Of a stretch of DNA of 64,000 bases, positions 34,521-45,667 are shown piece by piece. The first letter of the stretch is position 1, and each line of letters begins with the position of its first letter. A program made the translations under genes and the position numbers. Location: positions 1-64,000 of the forward strand of contig JAIQDT010005835.1 of assembly GCA_021521415.1 (NCBI GenBank), given 5' to 3'. Below the pieces are notes generated by a model. It saw only the letters and a list, made by a program, of their open reading frames with translations, had not been told where the DNA came from and searched no databases. The DNA comes from Bidens hawaiensis. Its lineage: Eukaryota > Streptophyta > Magnoliopsida > Asterales > Asteraceae.

Positions 34521-34916
34521 TGTAGAAACCCCAAATGAAATCACTATAGAATCGAGTATGTTCGTGTGTTTGTATGTGAGGTGTTCTTAGTTTTAGTGTG
34601 AGATGACCATGAGAATGAAGTGTAGTTTATTATTGATTTTCTGCCTATATATTACAAAAAGGATGTACACATATATAGGGTCTCGGAGGAATCTTTCCCC
34701 GAACCGTTACTCCTAGGGTCTTATCTATTGTCTATTGGTTTTTCCTCTTCCTCCTGACATTGGCAGAGATCTGGGAATTGTCCGCTGGACACTTCCTTCA
34801 CTCCAGGAGTACGTAAGCCTCAGTTCTGTGCAACGTCCAGACTAATAGGGACAGGTCAGTCGTTGACCTAGGCTCTTGTCTGGAGTGCACTGGATACCAT
34901 TGGACTGGGCTTCACT
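34521..34916 (-). repeat. 5' LTR, truncated, joined to inverted LTR piece
   Basis: It matches 25381 onward but stops at GGGCTTCACT, losing its last 33 or so bases. At 34917 the sequence turns into the reverse complement of the same LTR. Confidence 0.85.
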
Positions 34917-35153
34917 TGAAGAGACTACATCAGATTCGGCCCATACAAAGCCCAAGAAGTGAAGCGCAGCCCAATGGTATCCAATGCACTCAAGACAAGA
35001 GCCTAGGTCAGCGATCGACTTGTCCATATTAGTCTTGACGTTGCACAGAATTGAGGCTTACTTACTCCTGGAGTGAAGGAAGAGTCCAACGGATAATAGC
35101 TAGCTCTCTGGCGAAGTCAGGAGGAAGAGGAAAAACCAATGGACAATAGATGA
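34917..35153 (+). repeat. Inverted LTR fragment
   Basis: TGAAGAGACTACATCAG to CAATAGATGA is the reverse complement of LTR positions corresponding to 25809 back to about 25573. With 34521-34916 it forms a near-perfect inverted repeat with arms of about 200 bases. Confidence 0.85.
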
Positions 35154-35253
35154 CATTGAAATAAATAAGCTGATTTGCTCCTTAAATCCTTTGATATATT
35201 ATATACCTTGTGATATTTTTGTTAGTGATTCACCCGGTTTCCTACCGATACGA
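35154..35253 (+). repeat. 100-bp flank repeat, right copy (partner 25281-25380)
   Basis: It is the right-hand partner of 25281-25380. After CCGATACGAT it continues AAATGCATTTTAAATATTATAC, like the third copy near 25165, so this side probably keeps the original continuation of the locus. Confidence 0.75.
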
Positions 35254-35523
35254 TAAATGCATTTTAAATATTATACTAACAAGATTTAGAGCCAGTGTAA
35301 CACTGGAGATTATATAAATTATAAAATTCCAAGTAAAAAAAATATAATTAGATAATGTATTTGAAAAAATGCATTACATTTATGCGTGTATCCATACTAT
35401 GTGTACATAAATTGATTTTATTTATATCACAAATGATTTTTTTTAAATGAACTTAATAAAAAATGCACGTGCAAAAACGTACCTGAGAATGTTCCTTTTA
35501 TTGAAACTTTTATTGTCAGTATA

Positions 35524-35526
<3 letters not shown>
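35254..35526. other. AT-rich intergenic sequence
   Basis: I see no gene or element boundary. Confidence 0.4.
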
Positions 35527-35589
<63 letters not shown>

Positions 35590-35672
35590 GATAGAATTCA
35601 AGAAGCAGACTACTCATATAATAGTAGTTTTGATCACTCAGCCTAAATACCGAAAGAGCATTACCTTTGTTG

Positions 35673-35729
<57 letters not shown>

Positions 35730-36239
35730 TTAAGGATCCTAAGATAACCCTTTGAAAATTGAGAACTTTGAGAGCCATTTTAAGCCACAAAAAACCTCTA
35801 AAAGAGTTTTAAAAAAAACAATAAAACAAAAAAAAAAAACAAAAATTTTTAAAAAGTAAAAAAAACCAAAATTCTTATATTTCATTCCGGTTTCATTAAA
35901 AAAACTTCGTATTATACACATGTGTATAATTTCATTTAATCTCTAGTTACGTAATATACACATATGTACATTATCATTTACCTTAAAATGTACATATGTG
36001 TATAAAAAAACACGTATTTACATATTTGTACATATTATACACATGTGTATAATTTAGCTAAACCGAGACGTTTTTTTATGAAACCGGGATGATAAATAAG
36101 AATTTCGATTTTTTACTTCTTTCATTTATGCGTTTTCCTATGTTTTATGATTTTTTTTTTATTTTTGATTTTTTTGTGGTCTAAAATTATTCTCAAAGTT
36201 CTCAATTTCAAACTAGTTCTCACATGATCCTGATCACAC

Positions 36240-36310
<71 letters not shown>
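35527..36310. repeat. Split (TA)n microsatellite
   Basis: (TA)n tracts at 35527-35586, 35675-35727 and 36243-36310 are interrupted by an 88-base unique stretch and by the MITE at 35728-36242. Confidence 0.9.
35728..36242. mobile_element. MITE inserted in (TA)n, about 515 bp
   Basis: Sub-terminal inverted repeats are clear: AAATTGAGAACTTTGAGAG (35756-35774) against CTCAAAGTTCTCAATTT near 36192-36208. TTTTAAGCCACAAAAAA and its partner near 36171-36187 also pair. Two exact copies of the 20-base palindrome ATTATACACATGTGTATAAT lie inside (35911-35930 and 36034-36053). Flanking (TA)n on both sides recalls the rice 'micron' MITEs, which insert in TA microsatellites. Confidence 0.65.
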
Positions 36311-36313
<3 letters not shown>

Positions 36314-36373
36314 AGGATTGAATCATTCTCACAACCTTACTATTCAATTTTTACAAATTTTATTAATTATTAT

Positions 36374-37006
36374 TGTTTTGGATAAAAATCTGCTAAGGAT
36401 AATGTATCCAAATCCGTAAAGTGAGGTATAGTGCTATGCTAATAACAATGATTGTATGAACGAAAATCGAATGAACACCGTGATTTGGTGCGAGGAAAAA
36501 CCCTTTGATCTTGTTCAGATCAAAAGAAAAAAACCCCGGGTGATGACAACTCGTCGATCACCAATTTATTAATCACATAAAAGGTTACAAGTGTTTGGAG
36601 ATTGTGATCGATGTTACAATAGAATGCTAGTGTATAGAGAGAGTTATGAGTTCTGCTCTAAGTGTGTGTGAATACAAGTGAGACCTAATCGATCATTATC
36701 TCGATGTTTATAAAGAAAAATACACTTAACAATAAGTCCTAACTATCCGCCACTCTTCCATAACTCCTCCAATGTTCCTTGACCACGTGCTGGGAGCTTC
36801 TAGTAGCGAATTTTAAGGTGGACTCAGTCTTAGAGTTGTTGCATTCGTTGAATAATAACCTACACACGTGAAACAATTGTTAATAATACCAACCTCTGAG
36901 GATCCTTGATCTTCGACATGGTTCTGGAACTCTTTATGAGGATAACTGATCCAGACATATCTTCAAGGATAACATATCCTCAGTATTGAAAATATCAGTC
37001 CTAACA
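36374..37006 (-). repeat. Isolated LTR (633 bp), possible solo LTR, flank ATTAT
   Basis: The plus-strand start TGTTTTGGATAAAAATCTGC is identical to the LTR start at 62963, and the end is CAGTCCTAACA. ATTAT lies on both sides (36369-36373 and 37007-37011), which fits a solo LTR left by recombination. The region is AT-rich, so the match could be chance. If so, it could be the 3' LTR of the 37408-62962 element, but no polypurine tract adjoins it. Confidence 0.7.
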
Positions 37007-37011
37007 ATTAT

Positions 37012-37401
37012 AATCACTAAATCACTAGCATAAGTCCATAAATAATAATAATGGTTTTTATTTTCTTAATTTTACTTTTTTTAACTAATTAAAATATTTA
37101 ACAAACTATATTTTTAAACACTAAACTTGGACAAGGATCGGCTTTAAATGTTTTATTTGTCGGTTAAACGATTTTCTTAGACTTGCTTTCATATTTTTTA
37201 TAGTTCGTATTTATATTGACTGAAACTTGTTTCATGATTTAAAAATATTCCATCGTCGCATGGTTTTATATATGTGTTTCAACGGTTAATACCTCACCTT
37301 TAAAATATTTTTTTTGGCTTGCTAATTCATGTTTATGAATTTGTGTTGGCACCGCTGATACTTACCGAATTTGTGTTGGTTCGCGGCTGTAGCGTGCCGA
37401 T
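37012..37401. other. AT-rich sequence left of the antisense ORF
   Basis: There is no gene. A short repeat of GAATTTGTGTTGG occurs at 37338 and 37368. Confidence 0.4.
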
Positions 37402-37407
37402 TTTTTT

Positions 37408-38984
37408 GGTTCTTCTTTACCTCCTTCTAAACCATCCGACCAATCTTCCGATGACTTTGAGTTGTCGGAGATGGAACCACAAAACCTCATAGCCAACCTT
37501 TCTATTGAAATCTGCAAACTCACGGATCCTGAAGTTGATGAGTTCCGTTCCTTGTTTCCTCCAAAAACCGTATTCCGACCGTACGATTCCAGCATCCGTT
37601 GCGACATATATTCACAGACTTGGGTGTGTTTTCCGGCTTGCCATTTCCTATTGGCTATCGTTATCCGTTCCCCCCTTTCACACAAAGCTTCTTCGATTCC
37701 ACTGGTATATCCAACATCCAGGCTATGCCTATGGTGTGGAGAGTCCTCGGCACTATAGAAAGAATCATTGAAGAGGAGAAAGTTGACTTCGGCCTTCAAG
37801 AGTTATCCCATCTGTATTCTCTTACTACCCATGGTCCAGCCTGAATTATATTGAAATCCAAACCTCGACAACCCAATCCGATTTTGAAAGTCACCTTGAA
37901 TGATTCCTTATGGAAGAATCAGTTTTTCTTCGTGAAATGTGACTCCATACCTGGAAGGGCTGACCTTCCTTCAAAATGGGTCAGAAAGGGTAGGATCCTG
38001 GATCCTTAAAAATGAAAGGATCCTTAATGATTAACTTAACCTTGATTCTTCTTTTTGCTTGCAGTTGAGAACTTCACTTCATTGGCTAAGCTACATGTAA
38101 CAGAAGAGAAAACAAAGCGGTTCCTCGCACTGGATTCCGAGGTTAGAACTTTTCAAACCCGGTTTATCAAAGATTTTGTGAGATCTCCTCAGACTCCAAT
38201 ATGTCAAGTAAGTTTAGTATAATAATTTGAAAATAAATAAAATTAGATAGAGTACTTGTCTGTCAACTTAACCTTGTAGGTGCCAAGAAGTCTCAAAAAT
38301 CAGCCAACAAGTTCTCCTTGGAAGACATTGATTGTATGATCATTCCCCAAGACATCAAGAAAGAGGCTCTGAAGGCAGCAACCAGTTCCGAGCCCAAGAC
38401 TGCAACTACTAGAGCCAAGTCAGCCGCTTCTAAGAGAAAGAGGTCCTCTGATCCCGAGACCCACTATAACACGGTTCTCACTGTAAGTATCCTTTATCCT
38501 GCTACGTTGAATTTAAGGATCCAATATCCTTCTAATTCTTACTCAATGGTTGGTTACAGGCTATGAATGCTTTCAAAGAGCATTATGAAAAGATTGTGAG
38601 TCAAATAAGTGACAAGTTGTCTGGGTTAGGGAATGCAGTGGTAAACAAGGATAAGGCTTTAGCCCAGCTCAAGAGACAACTTGAGGATCAGATATCCACA
38701 GCAGATGCCCAGCACCAAGAGGAATTCAAGCAAGCGACAGAGGAGGCTAAGATGTGGGCATCCAGGTCGGTTCTTCAAGCAACGATTAAGATGGCGATGG
38801 AGGCCGGTGATCCTGATTTCGATAAGGCGACCTGGAATGTAAGTGGAAGACTGCTCTGGTGGCTCTTGGTGGCGATGAGGACGTGGAGATGGCTGAGGAG
38901 AACGAGGCTGGGACGAGCGGAGTCAAGGACGTGGCTGAAGCCGGTGAAGGGGCAGGTGCTGCGGATGGTGAAGATGCAGCATAA
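37408..38984 (+). pseudogene. Antisense ORF of second Tat-like element, with introns
   Basis: The first exon (37408 to about 37990) is a conserved-looking block with DLGVFSGLPFPIGYRYPFPP and IQAMPMVWRVLGTIERI. A frameshift lies near 37600 and the start codon is missing. Intron-like gaps follow: acceptor TTGCTTGCAG at 38055-38064; GTAAGT 38208 to TTGTAG 38279; GTAAGT 38483 to GTTACAG 38559. Exon 4 is a coiled coil (DKALAQLKRQLEDQ). After a one-base shift at 38839 it ends in an acidic Gly/Ala/Glu tail with TAA at 38982-38984. Domain order matches the other antisense ORF at 26224. Function unknown. Confidence 0.7.
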
Positions 38985-39409
38985 ATGGGCGATAAAGGAT
39001 ATTGAAGACAAGGCCCGAGCCCATTTTTTTTATGTTGATGTTTTTATGAACAACGATTATGGTTTGTAACAGACAGTAGTAAGTAGGATTTAAGGATCAC
39101 TGATCCTCAAGACAATTCCCAGGGATATCGAAGGTGGATGGATCCTCTGATTGTGGGGATGAAGCCTTTGGTGCCCATGTTCTTTATTTTCCTGCACTTA
39201 TGAACAATTAGTACTACTTACTTAACCCGTGTGGATGGTCCATCTTTTGCATGGTGAAATCCGGGTTAAGAATTTTGGATAAGTCCAAGTGACTTATGTT
39301 TAATAATATAAATCTTTTTACTACCTGTTTGTTACTTGTTATTTTGAAAGTTTGTTTGATATAGATTTAGTCTAGTTGAATGTTTTAATCAATAACCTTA
39401 AGCAAAAAT

Positions 39410-39562
39410 TTTTAGGATAAAATACCTCACGAAAAATATTTAGGATAGAACATCCTTAAAATAATGAAAACTTTTAGGATAGAATATTCTTGAAAAATAA
39501 ACTGTAGGATAGATTATCCTTAAAAATTGATAAAATTTTTTAGAATAGAATATCCTTAAAAG
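39410..39562. repeat. Five-unit array of AGGATAGAATATCCTT hairpins
   Basis: Units of about 32 bases start at about 39411, 39440, 39472, 39503 and 39538. The core AGGATA-GAA-TATCCT is self-complementary. Units differ by a few bases. The array lies downstream of the antisense ORF and downstream of pol on the other strand. Confidence 0.75.
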
Positions 39563-39768
39563 GTAAATCCTTTAAACAAAAACGTTCAAAATCATTCCAG
39601 CTAAGACAAAGTAAATTCATTAATAGAAATCATACCATAAGGTCTAAGTAGACCTAAGTTATCATAAGTACAGAACCTTCGGTGATTCTTGTAGAAATAA
39701 GCCAAGGACTTTGAATCCATGAGTCTTGATTCTTGAACTTAGAAAATCTGTTGCAAACAACTTGTAAC

Positions 39769-39955
39769 GTTAACTGGGATTAAACCCATTAAACTGGGGA
39801 CAAGCCCAAATAAGAATCTGGGGACAAGCCCGTGCAACTGGGGACAAGCCCGTGACCTGGGGACAAGCCAAAAACTGGGGATAAGCCCAAACTGGGGACT
39901 GGCCCAAGGATACGAATGTCAACTGGGGACTCGCTCAAACCGGGATTTAGCCCAA
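39769..39955. repeat. Array of CTGGGGACAAGCCC units
   Basis: Seven or eight units of 19-30 bases carry GGG and CCC arms around ACAAG. They share the CTGGGGACA prefix with the LTR array of the unrelated element at 50523. Confidence 0.75.
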
Positions 39956-40335
39956 ACGTGAGATAACATGAAAATGTTATAAACCGGTGGTATGGTACGT
40001 CTACCATAAATGTTAGGATCCTCCATAGAGCCGAAAACAACGAAATTGTCAACTACTAAACGTGTACTGGTCCCGCTGCCCCGGACTATACGTTGGATAG
40101 CGTGCGCTCCAGGAGAGAGTGTAGAAACTCTAATTAATAAGAAAGGTGAAAACCTTTAAACCTTAGGGGATATGACCATCGGGGGTCATATCCAATCGTG
40201 GGCTAGGTCATGGGAAATAATAAAGTACCTTAATGGTGAAGGAGAGGTGGCCAACCTCTTGATCATTAAACAAACTATTAGAATCATGCATTGTTACTTA
40301 AAACTTGGAAGAAACAAATTGTTAAGAATATATTA

Positions 40336-40520
40336 TCCGTAAATTAATAATAAGAAATTGAAAAGAATAAGCAATCAGATAGATATTACCAATTTTCGAA
40401 ATCCTTGATCCTCTAAGAATAATGAATCCTCAAAGGAAAATTGATCCTGATAAGAAAAAGTACTTCTTGAGGTGGATAGCATTCCATGCTCTTGGTAAAC
40501 ACACAGGTGTTGCCTTCTGA
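40336..40520 (-). repeat. Duplicated integrase 3' end, left copy
   Basis: It matches 44996-45165 at about 93% and includes the last integrase codons (minus strand, with the AAGTACTTCTTGAGG end). An ACACACAG insertion lies near its right end, next to the Athila-like LTR start. Confidence 0.75.
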
Positions 40521-40931
40521 TGTGTTGCAAAACACACAGCGTTTTATCCTGTTTTTGTGTTGTTTTGTGCGTAAACCATTAACGAATGTAGAATTTTCTT
40601 GCATGAAATTAATTGTTTGTGTATATGATAGGTCCCATGTTGAAGAGAGCGAAAAAATGAGTTTAATGAAGAAAGAATCAGCTCAAACGGGATTCGGATG
40701 AAGCTGGTATGCGCGTTTGAAGATAAACGAGTCAGAAAATGAAGAAACGAGCACCCAGGACCTGGGCGCGCTACGCAACCAGGTGAGGCATCCATGCCTG
40801 CGCTATGCGATGTCTCACATGTCCCAAAGGCTGCCAAGAATGTTTAGGAATCAACTACCCCATCTATTTTGTTTTCTAGTAGGCCTTGTGGGCTTGTTTT
40901 AAACTATTTTATATTAGGAATGAGGTGTTTA

Positions 40932-40980
<49 letters not shown>

Positions 40981-42269
40981 GGCTAATACCCTATGAACGA
41001 ATTTAACATAATATTTCCAGTCACCACACCTGCTCTAGAGGAGAAACCAAGGAGGACATGCTTTACGGTTGTATCTTTTATCCTTCGGTTGTCGGTTTTG
41101 ACTATTTTAACGTTTGTGACTTTGTTTTTTCTTTTTAATCATTCAAACGTATTGTAATCAGATTTATATGAACATTTTTATTATTTATATATATTTTATC
41201 TACTGTTCATTGATTATGATTGGTTAATCCTCTTTGTTCTACCTAGGTTAGATGATTATTGTTCGGTTTGATGAACTAAATGGATTGTTTGATTAATATG
41301 ACTTGAATTTCTATTGAAAGTTTGGTTTAATGATGAATTAGGTTGTTTTTTGTGTCTGTGAGTTTATTTGTTTTAGCTCATAATCTCGTGCTTCGATTAA
41401 TTGAATTGGTTTTGATTGATAGCTGCATGTTCAATTCTTTACTTTGTGTTTAGAGTTTGTTTGCGGTAGGTACAACCGTATGGTTTTGTTGAGATTATTG
41501 ATTGAATGATTCAGCAGTTAAGCATCTTCTTAGAGACCGAGAGGTGATAGGAAGTAAAGTCATCTCATTGCTTTTACTTGTTAGGATTAGGATCGCGCGA
41601 GAGCGGGTTCGGTTCTTGTCGGGTTTGCGTTGTGAGCGATTAGTTGGTCTAGTTTGAGTTAAACCAAATTTTTCCTCTATCCTTGGTTGCGTAGTATTCG
41701 TTTCCATTAGGGTCGTGTGTCGGTGAGTCCGAGAGGAGATTTGGCATTAGAACACCTTAGTATTCGTTTCCCGGTTTGTTCTTAAAATCAGTTAAGTGTA
41801 AGTTAGGGTTTGTTAGTGAGACCGAGAGGTGATCTAGCTTTCTTGAGAGAACCTTAGTTGTATCATATTTAGATACCGGTGTCGTGAGATCATTCAATCC
41901 ATTAGCTTCTTAGACCGTCAATTTGATTCTTACCTAGGTAGACGTCTTCTCCATTGTTAGTCTCATTCTTAAAGTTTCATTAAGTCTTGTTAAGTTAAGT
42001 CTTTTAATTTGGTTAAAGTAAGTTAGGTAAAGTAGTTAATTATTAAAAATTATTTAAAAAAAATATTATTCATAGGAAGGTCTTGTCTAGGGTTTAGTTT
42101 TCATAGGCGTTTTCAAGTGTCCTCGTGTTCGATACTCGGACTTCCTTAGTTTTATACTACTTAAGATCGGTACACTTGCCGGTTGTGTGTGGATTCATTA
42201 GGAGTTTCGTTTTAAATTTAAAGCTTAGTTGTGAGATCCATAGAAAGAGCATTCATTAGACACACATCA
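40521..42269 (+). repeat. LTR of the Athila-like element
   Basis: It starts TGTGTTGCAAAACACAC and ends ACACATCA. It includes (TA)n at 40934-40976 and the GAGACCGAGAGGTGAT phrase more than once (41528, 41818). The left boundary is inferred from where similarity to the host element stops. Confidence 0.55.
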
Positions 42270-42275
42270 AGTTTT

Positions 42276-42293
42276 TGGCGCCGCTGCCGGGGA
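42276..42293 (+). other. Athila-type primer binding site
   Basis: TGGCGCCGCTGCCGGGGA lies six bases after the LTR end, matching the TGGCGCCGTTGCCGGGGA-type site of plant Athila elements. Confidence 0.8.
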
Positions 42294-42524
42294 CACGGTT
42301 TGAGGCGTATTGAGAACGGCTCGAGTTCGGGACTTGCCTATTGTATTTCGTATTTATATTTAGATTAAATTAGATATTTTAATTAGTTTAGTCTATATTA
42401 ATTTAGTGTAGTTTAAGTTTAGTTTATTTTTATTTTTATTATTATTATCGTTATTTTTAACTATTTTATCTATTTTTATCTGGTGCCCGTGATCCGTTTC
42501 TTTTGAGTGTTCTTTACAGGAAAA

Positions 42525-43272
42525 ATGTTAAGATTACAAGTTGGAGAACCATGGTGCAAAGTTTGTGGCGTAAATCATTGGGTGCATGATTCATATGAGA
42601 GGAGAAATATAGAAGTCGAGGCACGGAAAACTCCATGGGAATCACTTTTGGCAAAGCCTCCTCCATACCGATTTGCATATGATCAAATGACGACCTTCTT
42701 AGGGTATAAAGATTTGTCAGGGAGTATATTAGATCCCACCCAAGATTCGGAGGCAATAATGGATGATGTATTGTTTGCCATTAGAAATGATTTGGAATTC
42801 CACCTTCGAATCCACCTTTGTTTGAAACCCTGAGTGAGATTGAAGATGCCAGAATGGAGGAGAAGAGAGTGGAGGAGTATGTTCCCTCTTGGGAGGAAGA
42901 ATTTAAGGATGAGTTTGGTGAAGAGTTGATGGGATTGCGATTACGGATGAAGGCGATTTTGATCCACTTGGTGATCTAAAGCTGCTTGAAGATTTAATAT
43001 ATAACGAGCCAAGTGTGGGGATCGAGAAGGAGCTTTGTAAGGAGAGCCATGAGGTAGTTAGTGATTCGGTCCTTCCGACACTTCACCTCGATTGTGAAAA
43101 ACCAAAACATGAACCGTACTCAATCTCCATTCGGGACGTGTTAAGGTTTAAAAATTTGGCTAAAAGAATTAGAAGGAGGATTGCTGGGCAAAGAAATCGT
43201 AGTGTGATGAAGAGATTGACTTCCCCGTTTCACTTCGTTGAACCATTTTTGGGGGAATTCACGAGTTGGTAG
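42525..43272 (+). pseudogene. Broken ORF of the Athila-like element
   Basis: From ATG 42525 the frame encodes CKVCGVNHWVHDS, which resembles half of a zinc knuckle, and then an ordinary-looking segment. It shifts near 42795 into an acidic block (EKRVEEYVPSWEEEF) and again near 42935 into a basic C-terminal block (AKRIRRRIAGQRNR), with a stop at 43270-43272. The roughly 249 codons have no clear family. The position of gag and the zinc-like start suggest a gag remnant or a family-specific ORF. TTCTTTACAG just before the ATG could be a splice acceptor. Confidence 0.45.
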
Positions 43273-43821
43273 GCCGATTTAATTCATATGGTCGGTCCCA
43301 TGAAAGTTGTGCAATTGGTTTCTTCCCGACCAATTGTAAAAGAAGAGTGTTGAGGAGCATCGATGGGAAGAGGGTAAAGGAGAAGCCTCCTGATTGAGGT
43401 TTCGGGAGCGAGTCCGGCTAAAGACTATTTAATAAACTTAGGGCTTCCCAGGAGGCAGCCTGGTAATATCTTTCCTTATTATTTCATTTTTATTTCCGAG
43501 TTTTGCGGGGTGTTTCTTCTCTTACTTGCAAGTTATTCCTCGGTTGGTTGATGACGGTTGATGAGCTGGAGTTTTAAACAAGTGTGGGGATGCAATTTGC
43601 TTAAGGATTGCCGCTTTCGTTCGTTAATAATAGCTTGATAGAGAGCACTGGAGTTTTAAGCTTGCGTTCGAATAGGAGGGCGAGGAACATGATTCACCGC
43701 ACACTTGCATGATCACATATACCAGGGGAGTGTGTTCCACTTTATTTTTATTTATGTTTAGTTTTTTCTTTTCCTTGTCTCACATTGAGGACAATGTGAA
43801 ATTTTTGTTTGCGGATGGGGA

Positions 43822-43983
43822 ACTGACGTTTTCATTTTTAAGAAAAAGAAAAGAATATTGAAAATCTTGGGGGTTAATATTTAAAGAATAAAAAAAATGG
43901 GATACTGACGTTTTTATTTTTAAGAAAAAGAAAAGAATATTGAAAATCTTAGAAGTTAATATTTAAAGAATTAAAAAAAATTT
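43822..43983. repeat. 82-bp tandem duplication
   Basis: The unit starting ACTGACGTTTT occurs at 43822 and 43904 with a few differences, just after the CACATTGAGGACAATGTG signature. The rest of 43273-44995 is non-coding. Confidence 0.8.
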
Positions 43984-45108
43984 AAAGAAAAAATGTCCCT
44001 TGAAAATTGATTTTCTTCTACGTTAAGCCGGATATTATTTCCGTTGTGTTAACGAACTCTCGGAACTTTGAAATATATAATATAATAATTAAAGAAGAGA
44101 TGGTTTGCATATCTGATTTCGGTTGTGTCGGTAGGCCCAACTAGCTTTGATAGTCCTCTTTAGCAAATTTTATATATAATAATTTGAAAAACGGTGAAAC
44201 CGAATTTCGATGCTTAGGGAGGATTACCATAATCTAAAAACTTTGAGATGGTAAGACTTAGATGCACTCAAACCAGCACAGCACCACATGTCCATCTTTT
44301 TAAGAGCTTAGAAATAGTCATATACTTTAGGGTGATATAAAAAAAATGAAAAAAGAAGTATGTTTTGAAAGTTTATCATGAAAAGTTGTTCCAAAATGTA
44401 AATGATTGTGAGAAAGTTATGTATTGTAAAATGCCAAAGAAGCATTCTCAGTTAGTAAAAGAGGCCAAAGATGCATATACTATACGGGACTTAGAGTTTA
44501 CGTGTTACTAAGGGGATAGTGACTCTGAGGATACACTATTGGGGCTCGAAGGTTCTTAGTCAATAAATATCAAATTAGAAATTTATAGGACAAAGTCCAA
44601 TAATATTTAGGAATAGCTCGTACGGCCTCCACAGGACCATTCATCCATCAAATTTCACTGAGTGCGTCTAATTAGTACCATCAACGGGTCCTTGACTTAT
44701 GGTGATTTGTCAAACGAGTCTGCTTCGACTCTAGTTCTTCTATCTCTCTTTGTCTGAGATGGGGTAGGTGTAGTCGTAGCTTTTGAACTTAAAACGCTTA
44801 ATGAAATTGGGGTCTTGATTGGTTAGTGGCTGGGTTTAAAGTGGACAAATATACCGGCAATCGTGGTCAATATGCCGAGTTGTTTCTGATGCTTTTGTAT
44901 TATTAAATAATCTGGGAGTTTGTTGTTTTTCACATGGTTATGATCCTGTGTAGATTTCTTTTTCAGGGACGAAAAAGGTTCAAGTGTGGGGAATCCTTAA
45001 ATTAATAATATGAAATTGAAAAGAATAAGCAATCAGATAGATATTACCAATTTTCGGGATCCTTGATCCTCTAAGAATAATAGATCCTCAAAGGATAATT
45101 GATCCTGA

Positions 45109-45516
45109 TCAGAAAAAGTACTTCTTGAGGTGGATAGCATTCCAAGCTTTTGGTAACCTGTTGCCTTCCATAGTGAGCAAATGATATGCTCCCTTTCCTG
45201 CCTCCGACTCGATCAGATAAGGACCTTCCCATTTAGGTGCTAACTTCCCATCAGCCGGATTGGTCGTGTTTTGGAAGGCTTTCCTCAAAACTAAATCGCC
45301 TTCTTGAAATCTTCTAATTATGATATTCTTGTTGTACGCCCCAGCTACCCTTTGTTTATATGCTGCCATTCTGATCTTGGCTAGGTCTTTGAGTTCTTCA
45401 ACAGTATCCAATTCTTCAAGAAGAATTTCTTCATTGGCCTCAGGATCACGGATGCTTGTTCTGGCTGTAGGAACCACCATCTCTGTAGGGATTACCGCTT
45501 CTGATCCAAACACCAA
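45109..45516 (-). pseudogene. Integrase C-terminal part, second Tat-like element
   Basis: This 135-codon frame has VFGSEAVIPTEM, a basic linker, then KLAPKWEGPYLIESEAGKGA (GPY-type domain) and ends YFF-stop. It is the 3' end of pol. The frame is open but separated by a stop from the core to its right. Confidence 0.85.
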
Positions 45517-45667
45517 TGAGAAGGGTGTTTAGCCCGTTGCATTCTTGGGTGTTGTCTTGTCAGCCCAAAGAACATAAGGTAACTCTTCGGCCCACTTTCC
45601 TTTCTTGGATCCTAGTTTCTTCTTCAAATTGTTGATGATAATCTTGTTGCTAAACTCCGCTTGACCA

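Larger units (their letters stand above)
25381..35153 (-). mobile_element. Tat-like Ty3/gypsy element with antisense ORF
   Basis: LTRs start TGTAGAAAC (25381 and 34521, plus strand). On the minus strand the order is LTR, primer site, gag, protease, RT, RNase H, integrase, then a plus-strand antisense ORF, polypurine tract and LTR. Integrase downstream of RT is Ty3/gypsy order. The CPKDSYPLP finger motif, the DGGS protease and the antisense ORF point to the Tat lineage. All coding regions carry stops or frameshifts, so the copy is dead. The right end is abnormal: LTR is fused to an inverted LTR piece. Confidence 0.85.
40521..44995 (+). mobile_element. Athila-like non-autonomous element, 3' truncated
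   Basis: A single LTR-like segment (about 40521-42269) ends CACACATCA. Seven bases later comes TGGCGCCGCTGCCGGGGA, the Athila-type primer site. A short broken ORF follows. The 3' part has GGGCTTCCCAGGAGGCAGCC and CACATTGAGGACAATGTG, signatures I associate with Athila-type elements. No pol is present and no second LTR is found: after AAGTGTGGGG the sequence returns to the Tat-like element. Confidence 0.65.
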
